This document shows positions 33,557 through 43,118 of a DNA stretch of 64,000 bases, piece by piece. Numbering within the stretch: position 1 is the stretch's first letter; each line of letters begins with the position of its first letter. The notes beneath the pieces are model-generated. The model worked only from the letters and a program-made list of their open reading frames with translations, ran no database searches and was not told where the DNA came from. This DNA is from Yoonia litorea (GTDB taxonomy: Bacteria; Pseudomonadota; Alphaproteobacteria; Rhodobacterales; Rhodobacteraceae): NCBI RefSeq assembly GCF_900114675.1, contig NZ_FOZM01000001.1:310001-374000 (forward strand), given 5' to 3'. Both the position numbers and the translations under genes were made by a program.

Positions 33557-35476
33557 ATGCAGAATCGTCCCAAGGCGCGCGCTAAGGCGGAACGGATTAA
33601 TCCTCGTGAGGTATCGACCAAACAGTGGGTGATCGGATCTTTGATTGGCGTCGCGACACTCTGGGGCGCATCTGAGGTTTTTGCCGACGGGCATGAAAAT
33701 GTGACCGTCAGCCATGGTTATACAAATTTCGGCGAATTGAAGTACGAGCCTGACAGCGTTCTTGATTACGTCAATCCTGATGCGCCAAAGGGTGGCGAAT
33801 TCTCTCAGTGGGCCCAAGGGACATTTGACAGCTTCAACCTTTCGACACGCAAAGGTGTGCCTGCTGCTTTGTCCACGATCGGCTACGAAAGCATTTTGAC
33901 AGGCACAGCTGACGATCCCTACGGCGCTTATTGCTATCTGTGCACAACGCTGGAATATCCGGACAGCCGTGACTGGGTGATCTTCAACTTGCGTGACGAC
34001 GTGATGTTCTGGGACGGCACATTTATGGATGCCGAAGACATCAAGTTCACTTTTGAACTTTATCTTGAGCAGGGCATCACCGAATACCGCAGTGTCTATT
34101 CGCAGTTCATCGACAGTGTTGAGGTGCTGGACACGCACCGCATTCGTTTCAACTTCACCGATGAGGCCCCGCGCCGTGATGTCGTGACCTGGGTCGGCGG
34201 CACATCCGCGTTTTCGAAAGACTGGTTCGAAGAAACAGGTACGCGTTTGGACGAGGCATCGACAGAGCCCTTCATGGCCACTGGCCCATACCGTTTGGAC
34301 GAGGTCGATATCGGGCGTCAGATCATCTATCGCCTTGACCCGAATTGGTGGGGGGCTGACTTGCCCATCAACCAAGGCCGCAACAACTTTGAAACCATCA
34401 GGGTTGAGTATTTCGCCGACAGCGCCGCTGCGTTCGAAGGTTTCAAGAGTGGCGTTTATACGTTCCGGTCCGAGAATAGCTCACTGCAGTGGGCGACGGG
34501 CTATGACTTCCCGGCAGTCCAGAATGGCTGGGTCAACGTTGAGGAGCTGCCTGATGGGTCGATTGGGACGGGGCAGGGCTTTGTTTTCAATCTCAACCAA
34601 GAAAAATTTCAAGATCCGCGCGTCCGCGAGGCCATCACATACATGGTCAATTTCGAATGGATGAATGAATCGCTATTCTACGGCCTTTACGAACGCCCCG
34701 AGTCCTTTTGGGACAATTCAGACCTGAAGGCCAATGGTGCACCTTCGGATGAAGAGGTTGCCTTGCTGCAACCACTGGTCGATGAGGGCCTTTTGGATGC
34801 CGCGATCCTGACTGACGATGCAGTCGTCGCACCCGTCTCGGAAACCACCGACCGACCACTTGACCGCCGCTCTTTGCGGGCTGCCTCCGCCTTGCTTGAC
34901 GAGGCAGGCTGGATTGCAGGAGATGACGGCTTGCGGCGCAAGGACGGGGAGGTCTTGACAGTGACTTTCCTTGAACGTTCCCCGCAATTCGATCGTATCA
35001 TCAACCCGATCGTGGAAAACCTGACCCGTCTCGGGGTGGACGCCAAGCTGGATCGTGTTGATACAGCACAGTGGATTGAGCGTCGCCGGTCGGGTGAATT
35101 CGATATCGTGAACGGTTCTTTGGGCCAAGGCTACGAACCGGGTCAGCAGTTGGCGCAATTCTTCGGGTCTGAGGCCGCAGATGATAGCTCGCGCAACCCG
35201 ATGCGTCTCAAGAATCCGGCTGTTGATCGTCTGATTGAAATCATCGTTGACGCTGAAAACCTCGAAGAATTGACGGTTGCCACGCGCGCTTTGGACCGCG
35301 TGCTGCGGGCAGAGCGCTTTTGGATTCCGCAGTGGCAGAAGGGCGTCCACACGGTAGCCTACTACGATATGTTTGAATTCGAGGAAGTGCCGCCTCTGGC
35401 GCTGTCGCCGATTGATAACTGGTGGTACAACGCCGATCGCGCCGCAGAGCTGCGCGAAGCAGGCGCGTTCCAATAA
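33557..35476 (+). CDS. yejA: Peptide ABC transporter substrate-binding protein (YejA-like)
   Basis: Periplasmic binding protein of an oligopeptide / microcin C-type importer (SBP family 5). The protein has 639 residues from the ATG at 33557, which has GGAG six bases upstream. A hydrophobic segment at about residues 24-44, ending ASEVFADG, is the signal sequence. The mature part begins with VSHGYTNFGELKY and VNPDAPKGGEFSQ, the YejA form of the family. The C-terminus is rich in aromatic residues (NWWYNADRAAELREAGAF). First gene of a yejABEF operon. Confidence 0.9.
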   Translation: MQNRPKARAKAERINPREVSTKQWVIGSLIGVATLWGASEVFADGHENVTVSHGYTNFGELKYEPDSVLDYVNPDAPKGGEFSQWAQGTFDSFNLSTRKGVPAALSTIGYESILTGTADDPYGAYCYLCTTLEYPDSRDWVIFNLRDDVMFWDGTFMDAEDIKFTFELYLEQGITEYRSVYSQFIDSVEVLDTHRIRFNFTDEAPRRDVVTWVGGTSAFSKDWFEETGTRLDEASTEPFMATGPYRLDEVDIGRQIIYRLDPNWWGADLPINQGRNNFETIRVEYFADSAAAFEGFKSGVYTFRSENSSLQWATGYDFPAVQNGWVNVEELPDGSIGTGQGFVFNLNQEKFQDPRVREAITYMVNFEWMNESLFYGLYERPESFWDNSDLKANGAPSDEEVALLQPLVDEGLLDAAILTDDAVVAPVSETTDRPLDRRSLRAASALLDEAGWIAGDDGLRRKDGEVLTVTFLERSPQFDRIINPIVENLTRLGVDAKLDRVDTAQWIERRRSGEFDIVNGSLGQGYEPGQQLAQFFGSEAADDSSRNPMRLKNPAVDRLIEIIVDAENLEELTVATRALDRVLRAERFWIPQWQKGVHTVAYYDMFEFEEVPPLALSPIDNWWYNADRAAELREAGAFQ

Positions 35477-35496
35477 TCGCTTAGGTATCGGATCTC

Positions 35497-36570
35497 ATGG
35501 GCGCCTATATTATCAGGCGATTGTTGCTCGTGATCCCCACACTGTTGGGGATCATGATCATCAACTTCGCATTGACCCAATTCGTCCCTGGTGGACCGAT
35601 TGAACAAATCCTTGCCGAAATGGAAGGGCAGGGAGACGTGTTCGAGGGGATATCCGGTGGTGGCAGCGAAATCTCTGAAGGCGGCGGCGATGACTACATT
35701 GGCGGCCGTGGATTGCCGGCGGATTTCATTGCAGAATTGGAGCGTGAATTCGGTTTTGACAAACCACCGTTAGAACGTTTCCTGACGATGATGTGGAACT
35801 ATGTCCGCTTCGATTTCGGCGAGAGCTATTTCCGATCGATCAGCGTTTTTGATCTGGTCATGGAGAAAATGCCGGTCTCGATCACGCTGGGTCTTTGGTC
35901 AACGTTGATTGCCTATCTGATCTCCATTCCTCTGGGTATCAAGAAAGCCGTCCGCGACGGTTCACCGTTTGATACATGGACCTCGGGTGCGATCATCGTA
36001 GGCTATGCCATTCCGGGATTTCTGTTCGCGATCTTGCTGATCGTGCTTTTTGCCGGTGGCAGCTACTGGCGCATCTTCCCCCTGCGGGGCCTGACATCGG
36101 CTAACTGGGAAGAATTGAGTATGATTGGTAAGGTGCTGGACTATTTCTGGCACATCACATTGCCAGTGTTGGCATCGACCATTTCTGCTTTTGCCACGCT
36201 GACGCTTCTGACGAAAAACAGCTTCTTGGATGAGATCAAGAAGCAGTATGTGATGACTGCGCGGGCCAAAGGGCTGACGGAACGCCGTGTCCTTTACGGC
36301 CACGTTTTCCGCAACGGGATGTTGATCGTCATTTCCGGCTTTCCTGCCTTGTTCATTGGCGTGTTCTTCGGCGGATCACTCATTATCGAGACGCTGTTCT
36401 CGCTCGATGGTCTGGGGCGGCTCGGGTTTGAAGCTGCGGTCGCGCGGGACTATCCGGTCGTCTTCGGTACACTCTTTGCTTTCTCGCTCATCGGTTTGAT
36501 TGTCGGGATCATCACCGACCTGACCTATGTGCTGATTGACCCTCGCATTGATTTTGAGGCGCGAAACTGA
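35497..36570 (+). CDS. yejB: Peptide ABC transporter permease YejB
   Basis: Inner-membrane permease of the binding-protein-dependent type, 357 residues with six helices. The N-terminus [34 protein letters not shown] is that of the DppB/OppB/YejB group. A Gly/Glu-rich loop between residues about 45 and 75 is periplasmic. The EAA-like loop to the ATPase reads [22 protein letters not shown]. Starts 21 bases after yejA and its stop shares a base with the yejE start. Confidence 0.93.
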   Translation: MGAYIIRRLLLVIPTLLGIMIINFALTQFVPGGPIEQILAEMEGQGDVFEGISGGGSEISEGGGDDYIGGRGLPADFIAELEREFGFDKPPLERFLTMMWNYVRFDFGESYFRSISVFDLVMEKMPVSITLGLWSTLIAYLISIPLGIKKAVRDGSPFDTWTSGAIIVGYAIPGFLFAILLIVLFAGGSYWRIFPLRGLTSANWEELSMIGKVLDYFWHITLPVLASTISAFATLTLLTKNSFLDEIKKQYVMTARAKGLTERRVLYGHVFRNGMLIVISGFPALFIGVFFGGSLIIETLFSLDGLGRLGFEAAVARDYPVVFGTLFAFSLIGLIVGIITDLTYVLIDPRIDFEARN

Positions 36571-37751
36571 TGGCGTGGCTTTCCCCTCTCAACCAACGGC
36601 GGGTGCGCAACTTTAAGCGCAACCGTCGCGCCTATTGGTCGCTTGTCATCTTTAGTGTGCTCTTCGGGTTGTCACTTTTGGCCGAGTTCATAGCCAACGA
36701 CAAACCCATTCTCGTTAGCTACCGCGACGAAATCCGAATGCCGATTTTCAGCTTCTATTCGGAGCAGGATTTCGGCGGGGATTTCCCGACCGAAGCCGGA
36801 TATGGCGAGCCGGAGGTTGATTGCCTCATCGTCACCGGCGGGTTGCTTGAATGTTTCGACGAGCCCGAAGAGCTTATTCAGCTCGTCGAAGATGGCGGCA
36901 ATCCGGGTATCGAGGGTTTCGAGCCGGGCTGGATGCTCTGGCCGATTATCCCTTACTCCTACAATACGATTGTCGATGTGCCCGGTGTTGCACCATCGCC
37001 TCCCAGCGCCGAGAACTGGTTAGGCACAGATGACACCAAGCGGGATGTTGTCGCGCGTGTGATCTACGGCTTCCGCCTGTCGATCACCTTTGCCCTGACG
37101 GTCACCGTGGCAGCCTCGATCATCGGGATCATGGCCGGTGCGGTGCAGGGCTATTTTGGTGGCTGGACAGACCTGCTGTTCCAACGCTTCATTGAAATCT
37201 GGACAGGGATGCCATCGCTTTACGTGATTATCATTGTCTTTGCGATCTTGGGGCGAAGTTACTGGCTCCTTGTATTTTTGACAGTGCTGTTCGGCTGGCC
37301 TGCGCTTGTTGGCGTTGTCAGGGCAGAATTTTTGCGCGCACGCAATCTGGAGTATGTGCGCGCGGCCAAGGCTTTGGGCGTCAAAGACCGGACGATCATG
37401 TTCCGTCACATGCTGCCGAATGCGATGGTCGCCACGGTGACAATGCTACCGTTCCTTGTCACAGGAGCTATCGGCGGTCTTGCTTCACTTGATTTCCTCG
37501 GTTTCGGATTGCCATCGTCTGCGCCCTCGTTGGGTGAGATGACCTTGCAGGCGAAACAGAACCTGCAAGCGCCCTGGCTTGGCTTCACGGCATTCTTTAC
37601 TTTCGCGATCATGCTGTCGCTGCTTGTCTTTATCTTTGAAGGCGTGAGGGATGCGTTCGATCCCCGAAAGACGTTCGTCGCTGAAAGTGCCACGGCAGTC
37701 GATGAGACGGTGTTTGAAGGTGCTACAAAGATCGAGGCAAACAAGTCATGA
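36570..37751 (+). CDS. yejE: Peptide ABC transporter permease YejE
   Basis: Second permease, 393 residues. Typical YejE start with SPLNQRRVRNFKRNRRAYWSL, a first helix at about 26-44, a large periplasmic loop to about 165 (longer than in DppC, as expected for YejE), then five helices. The ATPase-contact loop reads RAAKALGVKDRTIMFRHMLPNAM. Start overlaps yejB (TGATG) and stop overlaps yejF (ATGA), so all subunits are translated together. Confidence 0.93.
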   Translation: MAWLSPLNQRRVRNFKRNRRAYWSLVIFSVLFGLSLLAEFIANDKPILVSYRDEIRMPIFSFYSEQDFGGDFPTEAGYGEPEVDCLIVTGGLLECFDEPEELIQLVEDGGNPGIEGFEPGWMLWPIIPYSYNTIVDVPGVAPSPPSAENWLGTDDTKRDVVARVIYGFRLSITFALTVTVAASIIGIMAGAVQGYFGGWTDLLFQRFIEIWTGMPSLYVIIIVFAILGRSYWLLVFLTVLFGWPALVGVVRAEFLRARNLEYVRAAKALGVKDRTIMFRHMLPNAMVATVTMLPFLVTGAIGGLASLDFLGFGLPSSAPSLGEMTLQAKQNLQAPWLGFTAFFTFAIMLSLLVFIFEGVRDAFDPRKTFVAESATAVDETVFEGATKIEANKS

Positions 37752-39346
37752 GTGCCAAGGTCCTTGATGTGCAAAACCTGCGGATCGCGTTTCGGCAGGA
37801 TGCAGCGACAACACACGCCGTTCGTGGCGTATCGTTTTACGTCGGCAAAGGCGAGACGGTGGCTCTCGTCGGCGAAAGCGGGTCGGGAAAGTCCGTTACG
37901 GCGCTGTCGACGGTGCAGTTGCTTGGCGACAGCGCCGTCATGGCCGGCTCGATCAAATACCTTGGTGAGGAAATGGTTGGTGCCGATGAGGCCGCCCTGC
38001 GCCGTGTGCGTGGCAATGATATCAGTTTTATCTTCCAGGAGCCTATGACTTCGCTCAATCCGCTCCATACGATTGAGAAGCAATTGGCAGAGAGTATCGA
38101 ACTTCATCAGGGTCTTCGTGGTTCGGCCGTCAGGGCACGTATCCTCGAACTTTTGGACAAGGTTGGTATCCGCGATGCTGAGAGCCGCCTGACCTCATAC
38201 CCTCACCAGTTATCGGGTGGTCAGCGGCAGCGCGTCATGATCGCGATGGCGCTGGCAAACGGTCCTGAACTGCTGATTGCGGACGAACCAACAACCGCAC
38301 TCGATGTTACGATCCAGGCACAAATCCTTGAGTTGCTTGAGGATCTGAAGCGTGATGAGGGTATGTCGATGCTCTTTATCACCCATGATCTGACGATTGT
38401 CCGCAAGATCGCAGATCGGGTCTGCGTGATGAAGGATGGCGAAATTGTCGAAACAGGACCCACTGCAGAAATTTTTGAAAAGCCGCAACATCCCTACACC
38501 CAGATGCTGCTCGCCGCAGAATCAACAGGCGTGCCGGCACCTGTTCAAGATTCTGCGCCGGTCGTACTTGAGACAGATCATGCAAAGATCTGGTTCCCGA
38601 TCCAGCGCGGTTTGCTGAAGCGGACCGTCGGTTACGTAAAGGCTGTGAACGACGCCACGCTATCGGTGAGAGCGGGCGAGACAATCGGCATCGTCGGCGA
38701 AAGCGGATCAGGCAAAACGACGTTGGCGCTCGCGATTATGCGTCTGATCCGGTCTGAGGGTCGCATCGTCTTTCAAGGCCGCGAGATCGACAACTACTCG
38801 CAACGGCAGATGCGGCCTTTGCGGAGCGACATGCAGATCGTTTTTCAGGACCCCTACGGCAGCCTCAGTCCACGCATGACCGTCGCCGAGATTATCGCCG
38901 AAGGTCTTGGCGTGCATGGGGTCGAACCGGGGCGGGACCGGCGCGATATGGTGTCTGAAATCATGCGGGAAGTCGGGCTTGATCCCGCTCTGATGGACCG
39001 CTATCCGCACGAGTTTTCAGGCGGACAGCGCCAGCGTATCGCAATCGCACGTGCGATGATTTTGCGCCCGAAGTTGCTTGTTCTGGATGAGCCCACATCT
39101 GCGCTTGATATGACAGTGCAGGTGCAGATCGTTCATCTTTTGAGAGACCTGCAACAACGCTATGGTCTGGCCTATCTATTCATCAGTCATGATCTGAAGG
39201 TTGTGCGGGCTCTGTCTCACAAGGTGATGGTGATGAAACAAGGGGACGTCGTCGAAGCCGGGGACGCAGATGCTATCTTTGATAGTCCCAAATCGGACTA
39301 TACCCGCGCATTGATGGCAGCCGCCTTTGAGGGCAAAGTCGCCTAG
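37748..39346 (+). CDS. yejF: Peptide ABC transporter ATPase YejF, two ABC domains in one chain
   Basis: A 532-residue fusion of two ABC ATPase domains, the normal form for YejF. Domain 1 has Walker A GESGSGKS near residue 38, signature LSGGQRQRV near 156 and Walker B LLIADEPTTALD. Domain 2 has Walker A GESGSGKT near 316, signature FSGGQRQRI near 421 and LLVLDEPTSALD. Both signature and Walker motifs are intact, so both sites should hydrolyse ATP. Last gene of yejABEF. Short oligopeptides are the likely cargo. Confidence 0.94.
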   Translation: MSAKVLDVQNLRIAFRQDAATTHAVRGVSFYVGKGETVALVGESGSGKSVTALSTVQLLGDSAVMAGSIKYLGEEMVGADEAALRRVRGNDISFIFQEPMTSLNPLHTIEKQLAESIELHQGLRGSAVRARILELLDKVGIRDAESRLTSYPHQLSGGQRQRVMIAMALANGPELLIADEPTTALDVTIQAQILELLEDLKRDEGMSMLFITHDLTIVRKIADRVCVMKDGEIVETGPTAEIFEKPQHPYTQMLLAAESTGVPAPVQDSAPVVLETDHAKIWFPIQRGLLKRTVGYVKAVNDATLSVRAGETIGIVGESGSGKTTLALAIMRLIRSEGRIVFQGREIDNYSQRQMRPLRSDMQIVFQDPYGSLSPRMTVAEIIAEGLGVHGVEPGRDRRDMVSEIMREVGLDPALMDRYPHEFSGGQRQRIAIARAMILRPKLLVLDEPTSALDMTVQVQIVHLLRDLQQRYGLAYLFISHDLKVVRALSHKVMVMKQGDVVEAGDADAIFDSPKSDYTRALMAAAFEGKVA

Positions 39347-39377
39347 ACAAACATCCATTTGGGTGAAACTGTCCGGC

Positions 39378-40013
39378 ATGGATATCCTTTCTTTGCTGCC
39401 GCTTCTCCTCGCTTTTCTTGTCGTTGCAGTTTCGCCGGGCCCGGCGAACATCGCAGTTGCGACGATTGCGACGATTGCGACGATTGCGATGAGCAATGGT
39501 CGTGCCTCCGCTATGCGGTTTGGCCTTGGACTAGGTGTCGGCCTCGCATTTTGGGGTCTCATCGCTGCGACGGGTCTTGGGGCGATCCTTCAGGGATCGG
39601 CAGTCTTTTTGACGGGGCTGAAACTCTTTGGCGGGTGTTACCTTCTGTGGTTGGCATGGAAGTCTTTGAAATCCGCACGCTCGGGAAATACGATCGCGAA
39701 GACCGCCATCAAAGGTCAGCGCTGGTTTTTGCGTGGCCTGTTACTGAACCTCTCAAATCCGAAAGCTGTCGTCGCTTGGATGGCGGCGCTCTCGATGGGA
39801 TTGGGGCAGGGCGCTGAGTGGCAGATGATCGCCATTGCGACACTGCTGTGCATGGCAATTGGATTTGCCAATTACGTCGGGCACGCCTACGCGTTTTCAA
39901 TCTCGGGCTTTATGGCCGCCTATGCCAGATTGCGGGCCGTGATTGAGGGAACCGTCGCGCTTTTTTTCGCCGGGGGAGGGCTGGGTTTGATTAGATCAGC
40001 GCTGTCGCGCTGA
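39378..40013 (+). CDS. LysE/RhtB family amino acid exporter
   Basis: A 211-residue exporter with six predicted helices. The family pattern SPGPANIAVAT lies near residue 21, followed by an unusual ATIATIATIAM stretch coded by a 9-base tandem repeat (see separate entry), then SNGRASAMRFGLGLGVG and, further on, NLSNPKAVVAW. The ATG at 39378 is chosen; a frame open from 39327 overlaps yejF without a ribosome-binding site. The substrate is likely an amino acid or derivative. The stop lies inside a hairpin shared with the convergent carboxypeptidase gene. Confidence 0.88.
   Translation: MDILSLLPLLLAFLVVAVSPGPANIAVATIATIATIAMSNGRASAMRFGLGLGVGLAFWGLIAATGLGAILQGSAVFLTGLKLFGGCYLLWLAWKSLKSARSGNTIAKTAIKGQRWFLRGLLLNLSNPKAVVAWMAALSMGLGQGAEWQMIAIATLLCMAIGFANYVGHAYAFSISGFMAAYARLRAVIEGTVALFFAGGGLGLIRSALSR
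39459..39485 (+). repeat. Three tandem copies of a 9-base unit inside the LysE-type gene
   Basis: GCGACGATT occurs three times without interruption (39459-39467, 39468-39476, 39477-39485), followed by GCGATGAGC. Each unit adds three residues (Ala-Thr-Ile) in the first membrane helix region. In-frame strand slippage is the simple explanation. Confidence 0.9.
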
Positions 40014-40015
40014 TC
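39994..40015. terminator. Hairpin across the stop codons of lysE-type gene and D,D-carboxypeptidase gene
   Basis: GATCAGCGC (39994-40002) and GCGCTGATC (40007-40015) close a 4-base loop with nine perfect pairs. The right arm contains the plus-strand TGA and most of the minus-strand TGA (the TGATCA at 40011-40016). No T tract is seen in either direction, so it is at best a weak bidirectional terminator. Confidence 0.5.
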
Positions 40016-41483
40016 ATCCGTCAGACCCAATCATGAAACACTGCGTCCCGCGCGCTTGAAGACGCCGGCAAGCAAGGTCAGCACCTTCACGGGTCAGCCC
40101 CATAAAGTTGGCATCAAACCCGCCGCTGCGCTGAACAACCCTGCGCAACGCACCATCCAGTGAACTCATTTCGTTGAGCGCGACTTGCAGTAACACACGT
40201 TCTGCCTGAAAGCGGGAATTGTATCGTCCGACATTAATGCCCCAATGCCGGCCTCCTGACGTCGAGATACGCGTGACGACCTCTGCCGGGGCCGGGTCAA
40301 GCACATCTGCCGGCTGCGGCACAGCTGCCAGCACAACAGTCTCTGGCGCAGGCGAGGCGGTCGGGGATGGTCTTGCGATTGGCTTAACCGCTGGCTCACC
40401 CGTCGCCAGCAAACCGTTTCCCGGTTCTTCCAGTGGTGCGACGATGGCTGCAGCGACCGCCGCTGTGACAGTTTCGGCCACGAGCGCATCAATCACGTCA
40501 GTTTCGACCGATGATAACAGAATGTCAGCGGTTGGGGCTTCTGGCTGCGGTCGGGCGATGGGGCGCATGCTCGTCGATACCAGCCCGTTTGGTCGGATGG
40601 TCCGTCCGCCGTTGCCAATCATCGCGCCAGGTGGCGTCGGCCTGCGGAGGCTTGCGTTGGTTGGAGCCCGCTGGAACCCCATGTTCATCAACTCGGTGAT
40701 ACGGGCGTTTCTGGCAGCGGTCGACGAACCACCAAAGACAGTTGCAATCACGCGCTCCTGTCCACGTTGTGCGGATGCGACAAGATTGAAACCCGCGGCG
40801 CGGGTATAGCCCGTCTTAATGCCGTCGCCGCCGCGATAACTGTCCAGCCAACGCCGGTTGGTGTGACGGACCGTAGCGATGCCTGCATCAGCGGATCGGC
40901 GTGAGAAAAGGTTATAGTACTGCGGAAAGTCATAAATCACGTGGCGACCAAGAAGCGTCATGTCACGCGCGGTCGACATATGGCCCGATTGGGTCAGGCC
41001 ATGCGCGTTGCGGAATGTCGTATTCGTCATACCCATGGCCCGGGCAGTGCGGTTCATTCGTGTCGCGAAGGCCTCTTCTGATCCTGAGATCGCCTCAGCG
41101 ATAGCGGTGGACGCGTCATTTGCGGATTTTACCGCAGCCGCGCGGAGAAGGAAGCGCAGGCGGATAGATTGCCCGGCGCGCAAACCTAGCTTTGAAGGAG
41201 GCTCAGCAGCGGCGTTCCGGCTAATTCTGACAGGCGTATCGAGCGTAATTTCACCACGCTCGACTGCTTGGAAAGCGATGTATAGCGTCATCATCTTGGT
41301 CAATGATGCTGGGTGAAGGCGGGTGTCGGCGTTGCGCGAATGAAGAACCTCGCCGGTTCGGGCATCCATCACCATCGCTGCATACGGTGCAGCGAATGAC
41401 CGTGCCGGGCCAATAAGAACCAGACACAAAACCACGCATAGAAATAGCCCATTACGGGCCCAATATCCCAGACGACCTGCCAC
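40014..41483 (-). CDS. dacF: D-alanyl-D-alanine carboxypeptidase (PBP5/6 family) with SPOR-like C-terminus
   Basis: Trims the terminal D-Ala from peptidoglycan stem peptides in the periplasm. The 489-residue protein has a signal sequence (about residues 10-32), the SxxK S60-L-T-K63, the SxN in SANDAS near 117, and KTG in KTGYTRAAG near 220. After the catalytic domain comes a Pro/Ala-rich low-complexity stretch of about 150 residues and a C-terminal SPOR-like segment (WGINVGRYNSRFQAERVLLQVAL), which could bind denuded glycan at the division site. GTG start at 41483 with GAGG seven bases before it. Confidence 0.9.
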   Translation of the reverse strand: MAGRLGYWARNGLFLCVVLCLVLIGPARSFAAPYAAMVMDARTGEVLHSRNADTRLHPASLTKMMTLYIAFQAVERGEITLDTPVRISRNAAAEPPSKLGLRAGQSIRLRFLLRAAAVKSANDASTAIAEAISGSEEAFATRMNRTARAMGMTNTTFRNAHGLTQSGHMSTARDMTLLGRHVIYDFPQYYNLFSRRSADAGIATVRHTNRRWLDSYRGGDGIKTGYTRAAGFNLVASAQRGQERVIATVFGGSSTAARNARITELMNMGFQRAPTNASLRRPTPPGAMIGNGGRTIRPNGLVSTSMRPIARPQPEAPTADILLSSVETDVIDALVAETVTAAVAAAIVAPLEEPGNGLLATGEPAVKPIARPSPTASPAPETVVLAAVPQPADVLDPAPAEVVTRISTSGGRHWGINVGRYNSRFQAERVLLQVALNEMSSLDGALRRVVQRSGGFDANFMGLTREGADLACRRLQARGTQCFMIGSDG

Positions 41484-41762
41484 GTCGTTGCCTCTTTTTC
41501 TGCCTCGGTGATCCCGGGTTTGCCCGTCGATCTTTTGTTATGACACAACGCTAACACAGGGTCTGAAATCAGAAAACACCTTATTTTCTAAGGCTTTGAT
41601 CCTCGTTTCTGGATGCATGTTCTACATTTTGTGCTGAAGTTTGGGCAATATACCATATCGGCGATTATGTCGGTGGTGATCAGCATTTCCCTTTCTGATT
41701 TGGTGGGGTTTTCATGTCTGATCTGTGGCTTATATATTACGCCAGCAAACAGGGGCGTTTGG

Positions 41763-42104
41763 ATGCAATCTGATTTCTACATGATGGCTAATCGGAAGGG
41801 TGACGACGACAGTGATGTCGGTGTCGCACTTGAGACCAAGCCAAAGACGAAGCGTCCGCCGATGTACAAGGTGCTGATCCTCAACGACGATTTCACACCG
41901 ATGGAATTCGTCGTGCATGTGCTTGAACGCTTCTTTGGTTTGACGCACGCACAAGCCTTTGAACTGATGCTGACCGTGCACAAAAAAGGTGTGGCGGTCG
42001 TTGGTGTGTTCAGCCACGAGATCGCTGAAACCAAGGTCGCGCTCGTCATGGATTTCGCGCAACGTCATCAGCACCCGCTGCAATGCACGATGGAGAAAGA
42101 ATAG
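41763..42104 (+). CDS. clpS: ATP-dependent Clp protease adaptor ClpS
   Basis: ClpS delivers N-degron proteins to ClpAP. The core is exact: [28 protein letters not shown] and [19 protein letters not shown], containing the Asp-Asp and Met residues that bind the N-terminal amino acid. The protein has 113 residues from the ATG at 41763 (AGGGG upstream) or 107 from 41781. The 279 bases between this gene and the divergent carboxypeptidase hold AT-rich DNA with a TATATT (41733-41738) that may be its -10 box, and nothing else I can name. No clpA is in the window. Confidence 0.95.
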   Translation: MQSDFYMMANRKGDDDSDVGVALETKPKTKRPPMYKVLILNDDFTPMEFVVHVLERFFGLTHAQAFELMLTVHKKGVAVVGVFSHEIAETKVALVMDFAQRHQHPLQCTMEKE

Positions 42105-42129
42105 CGCGCGACCGCTATTCCGGTGTCTG

Positions 42130-43098
42130 ATGTCGACCTCCCGCCTGAGCACAGCCCTTGCCGACGGATCACTGCGGCTTCCGACCGGCGACGTTACCTT
42201 GATCCGCCCTCCAGCCACCTATGATGTTTCTTCGCTTCAGCGTGAGTCCGTGCGCGTTGTGCACGGGTTCTACCCCGATGCAACGGCATGGCAGGCGGCG
42301 GGTTTTCCGGTATCGCGAAACGTCGAGGGCTGTGCGGTTGCGGTCGTCATCCCGCCGCGATCAAAGACGCTTGGCCGCGCGCTGGTGGCGGAGGCCTGCC
42401 GCAACGCGGATTTGGTCGTCGTTGACGGCCAGAAGACGGACGGTGTCGATAGCTTGTTCAAGGCCTGCCGGCAGCGCCTCGGAAATCTTCTTTCGATCAC
42501 CAAGGCGCATGGCCGCATCTTTTGGTTTCCGACATCCGATGAGTTCGAAGACTGGACAGCTCCGCCTCCTGCGGTTGGTCCTTATGGTTTCGTAACGACG
42601 GCAGGGGTATTCTCCGACGGCACAGTTGATCCCGGGTCCGCCTTGCTCGTTGATGCGCTGCCAGAAAAGCTTCCAGCGCGCATGGCGGATCTGGGTGCTG
42701 GTTGGGGGTATCTTTCACATCACGTTCTGAAGCGCGCCAGCGTGGCGGCGCTGGACCTGATTGAGGCCGAAGCTCTCTCGCTGGATTGCGCACGGCAGAA
42801 CGTGACTGACATGCGCGCAAGTTTCCATTGGAATGACGCGAAAAGCTTCGAAGCGCCTGCCTACGATGGTATCGTGATGAACCCGCCATTCCACACCGGG
42901 CGACAGGCAGACCCTGCCTTGGGGCGTGCATTCATTGCCGCGGCAGCGCGGTTGTTGGCGCCGCAAGGCAAATTGTGGATGGTGGCAAATCGACACCTGC
43001 CGTATGAGGCAACGCTTTCAGAACTTTTCCGCAATGTGGACATCATCGGTGGAAATAGTGCATTCAAACTTTTCCACGCGACAAAACCGAAGCGCTAG
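42130..43098 (+). CDS. RsmC/RlmG-like rRNA methyltransferase
   Basis: A 322-residue class I methyltransferase of the RsmC type (16S rRNA guanine N2 methylation). The N-terminal half is a degenerate Rossmann domain (VEGCAVAVVIPPRSKTLGRALV). The C-terminal half has the SAM site DLGAGWGYLSHHVL near residue 188 and the catalytic NPPFHTG near 258, the motif for base amino-group methylation. The ATG at 42130 follows clpS by 25 bases. RsmC versus RlmG cannot be settled by eye. Confidence 0.85.
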   Translation: MSTSRLSTALADGSLRLPTGDVTLIRPPATYDVSSLQRESVRVVHGFYPDATAWQAAGFPVSRNVEGCAVAVVIPPRSKTLGRALVAEACRNADLVVVDGQKTDGVDSLFKACRQRLGNLLSITKAHGRIFWFPTSDEFEDWTAPPPAVGPYGFVTTAGVFSDGTVDPGSALLVDALPEKLPARMADLGAGWGYLSHHVLKRASVAALDLIEAEALSLDCARQNVTDMRASFHWNDAKSFEAPAYDGIVMNPPFHTGRQADPALGRAFIAAAARLLAPQGKLWMVANRHLPYEATLSELFRNVDIIGGNSAFKLFHATKPKR

Positions 43099-43118
43099 GT
43101 CAGCAAAAGGATAAATCC

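Noticed and set aside
33515..34375. Minus-strand open frame of 286 codons opposite yejA
   Set aside because: Antisense to a clear binding-protein gene with signal sequence and family motifs.
34718..35473. Minus-strand open frame of 251 codons opposite the yejA 3' half
   Set aside because: Same reason: shadow in a region of strong coding bias on the other strand.
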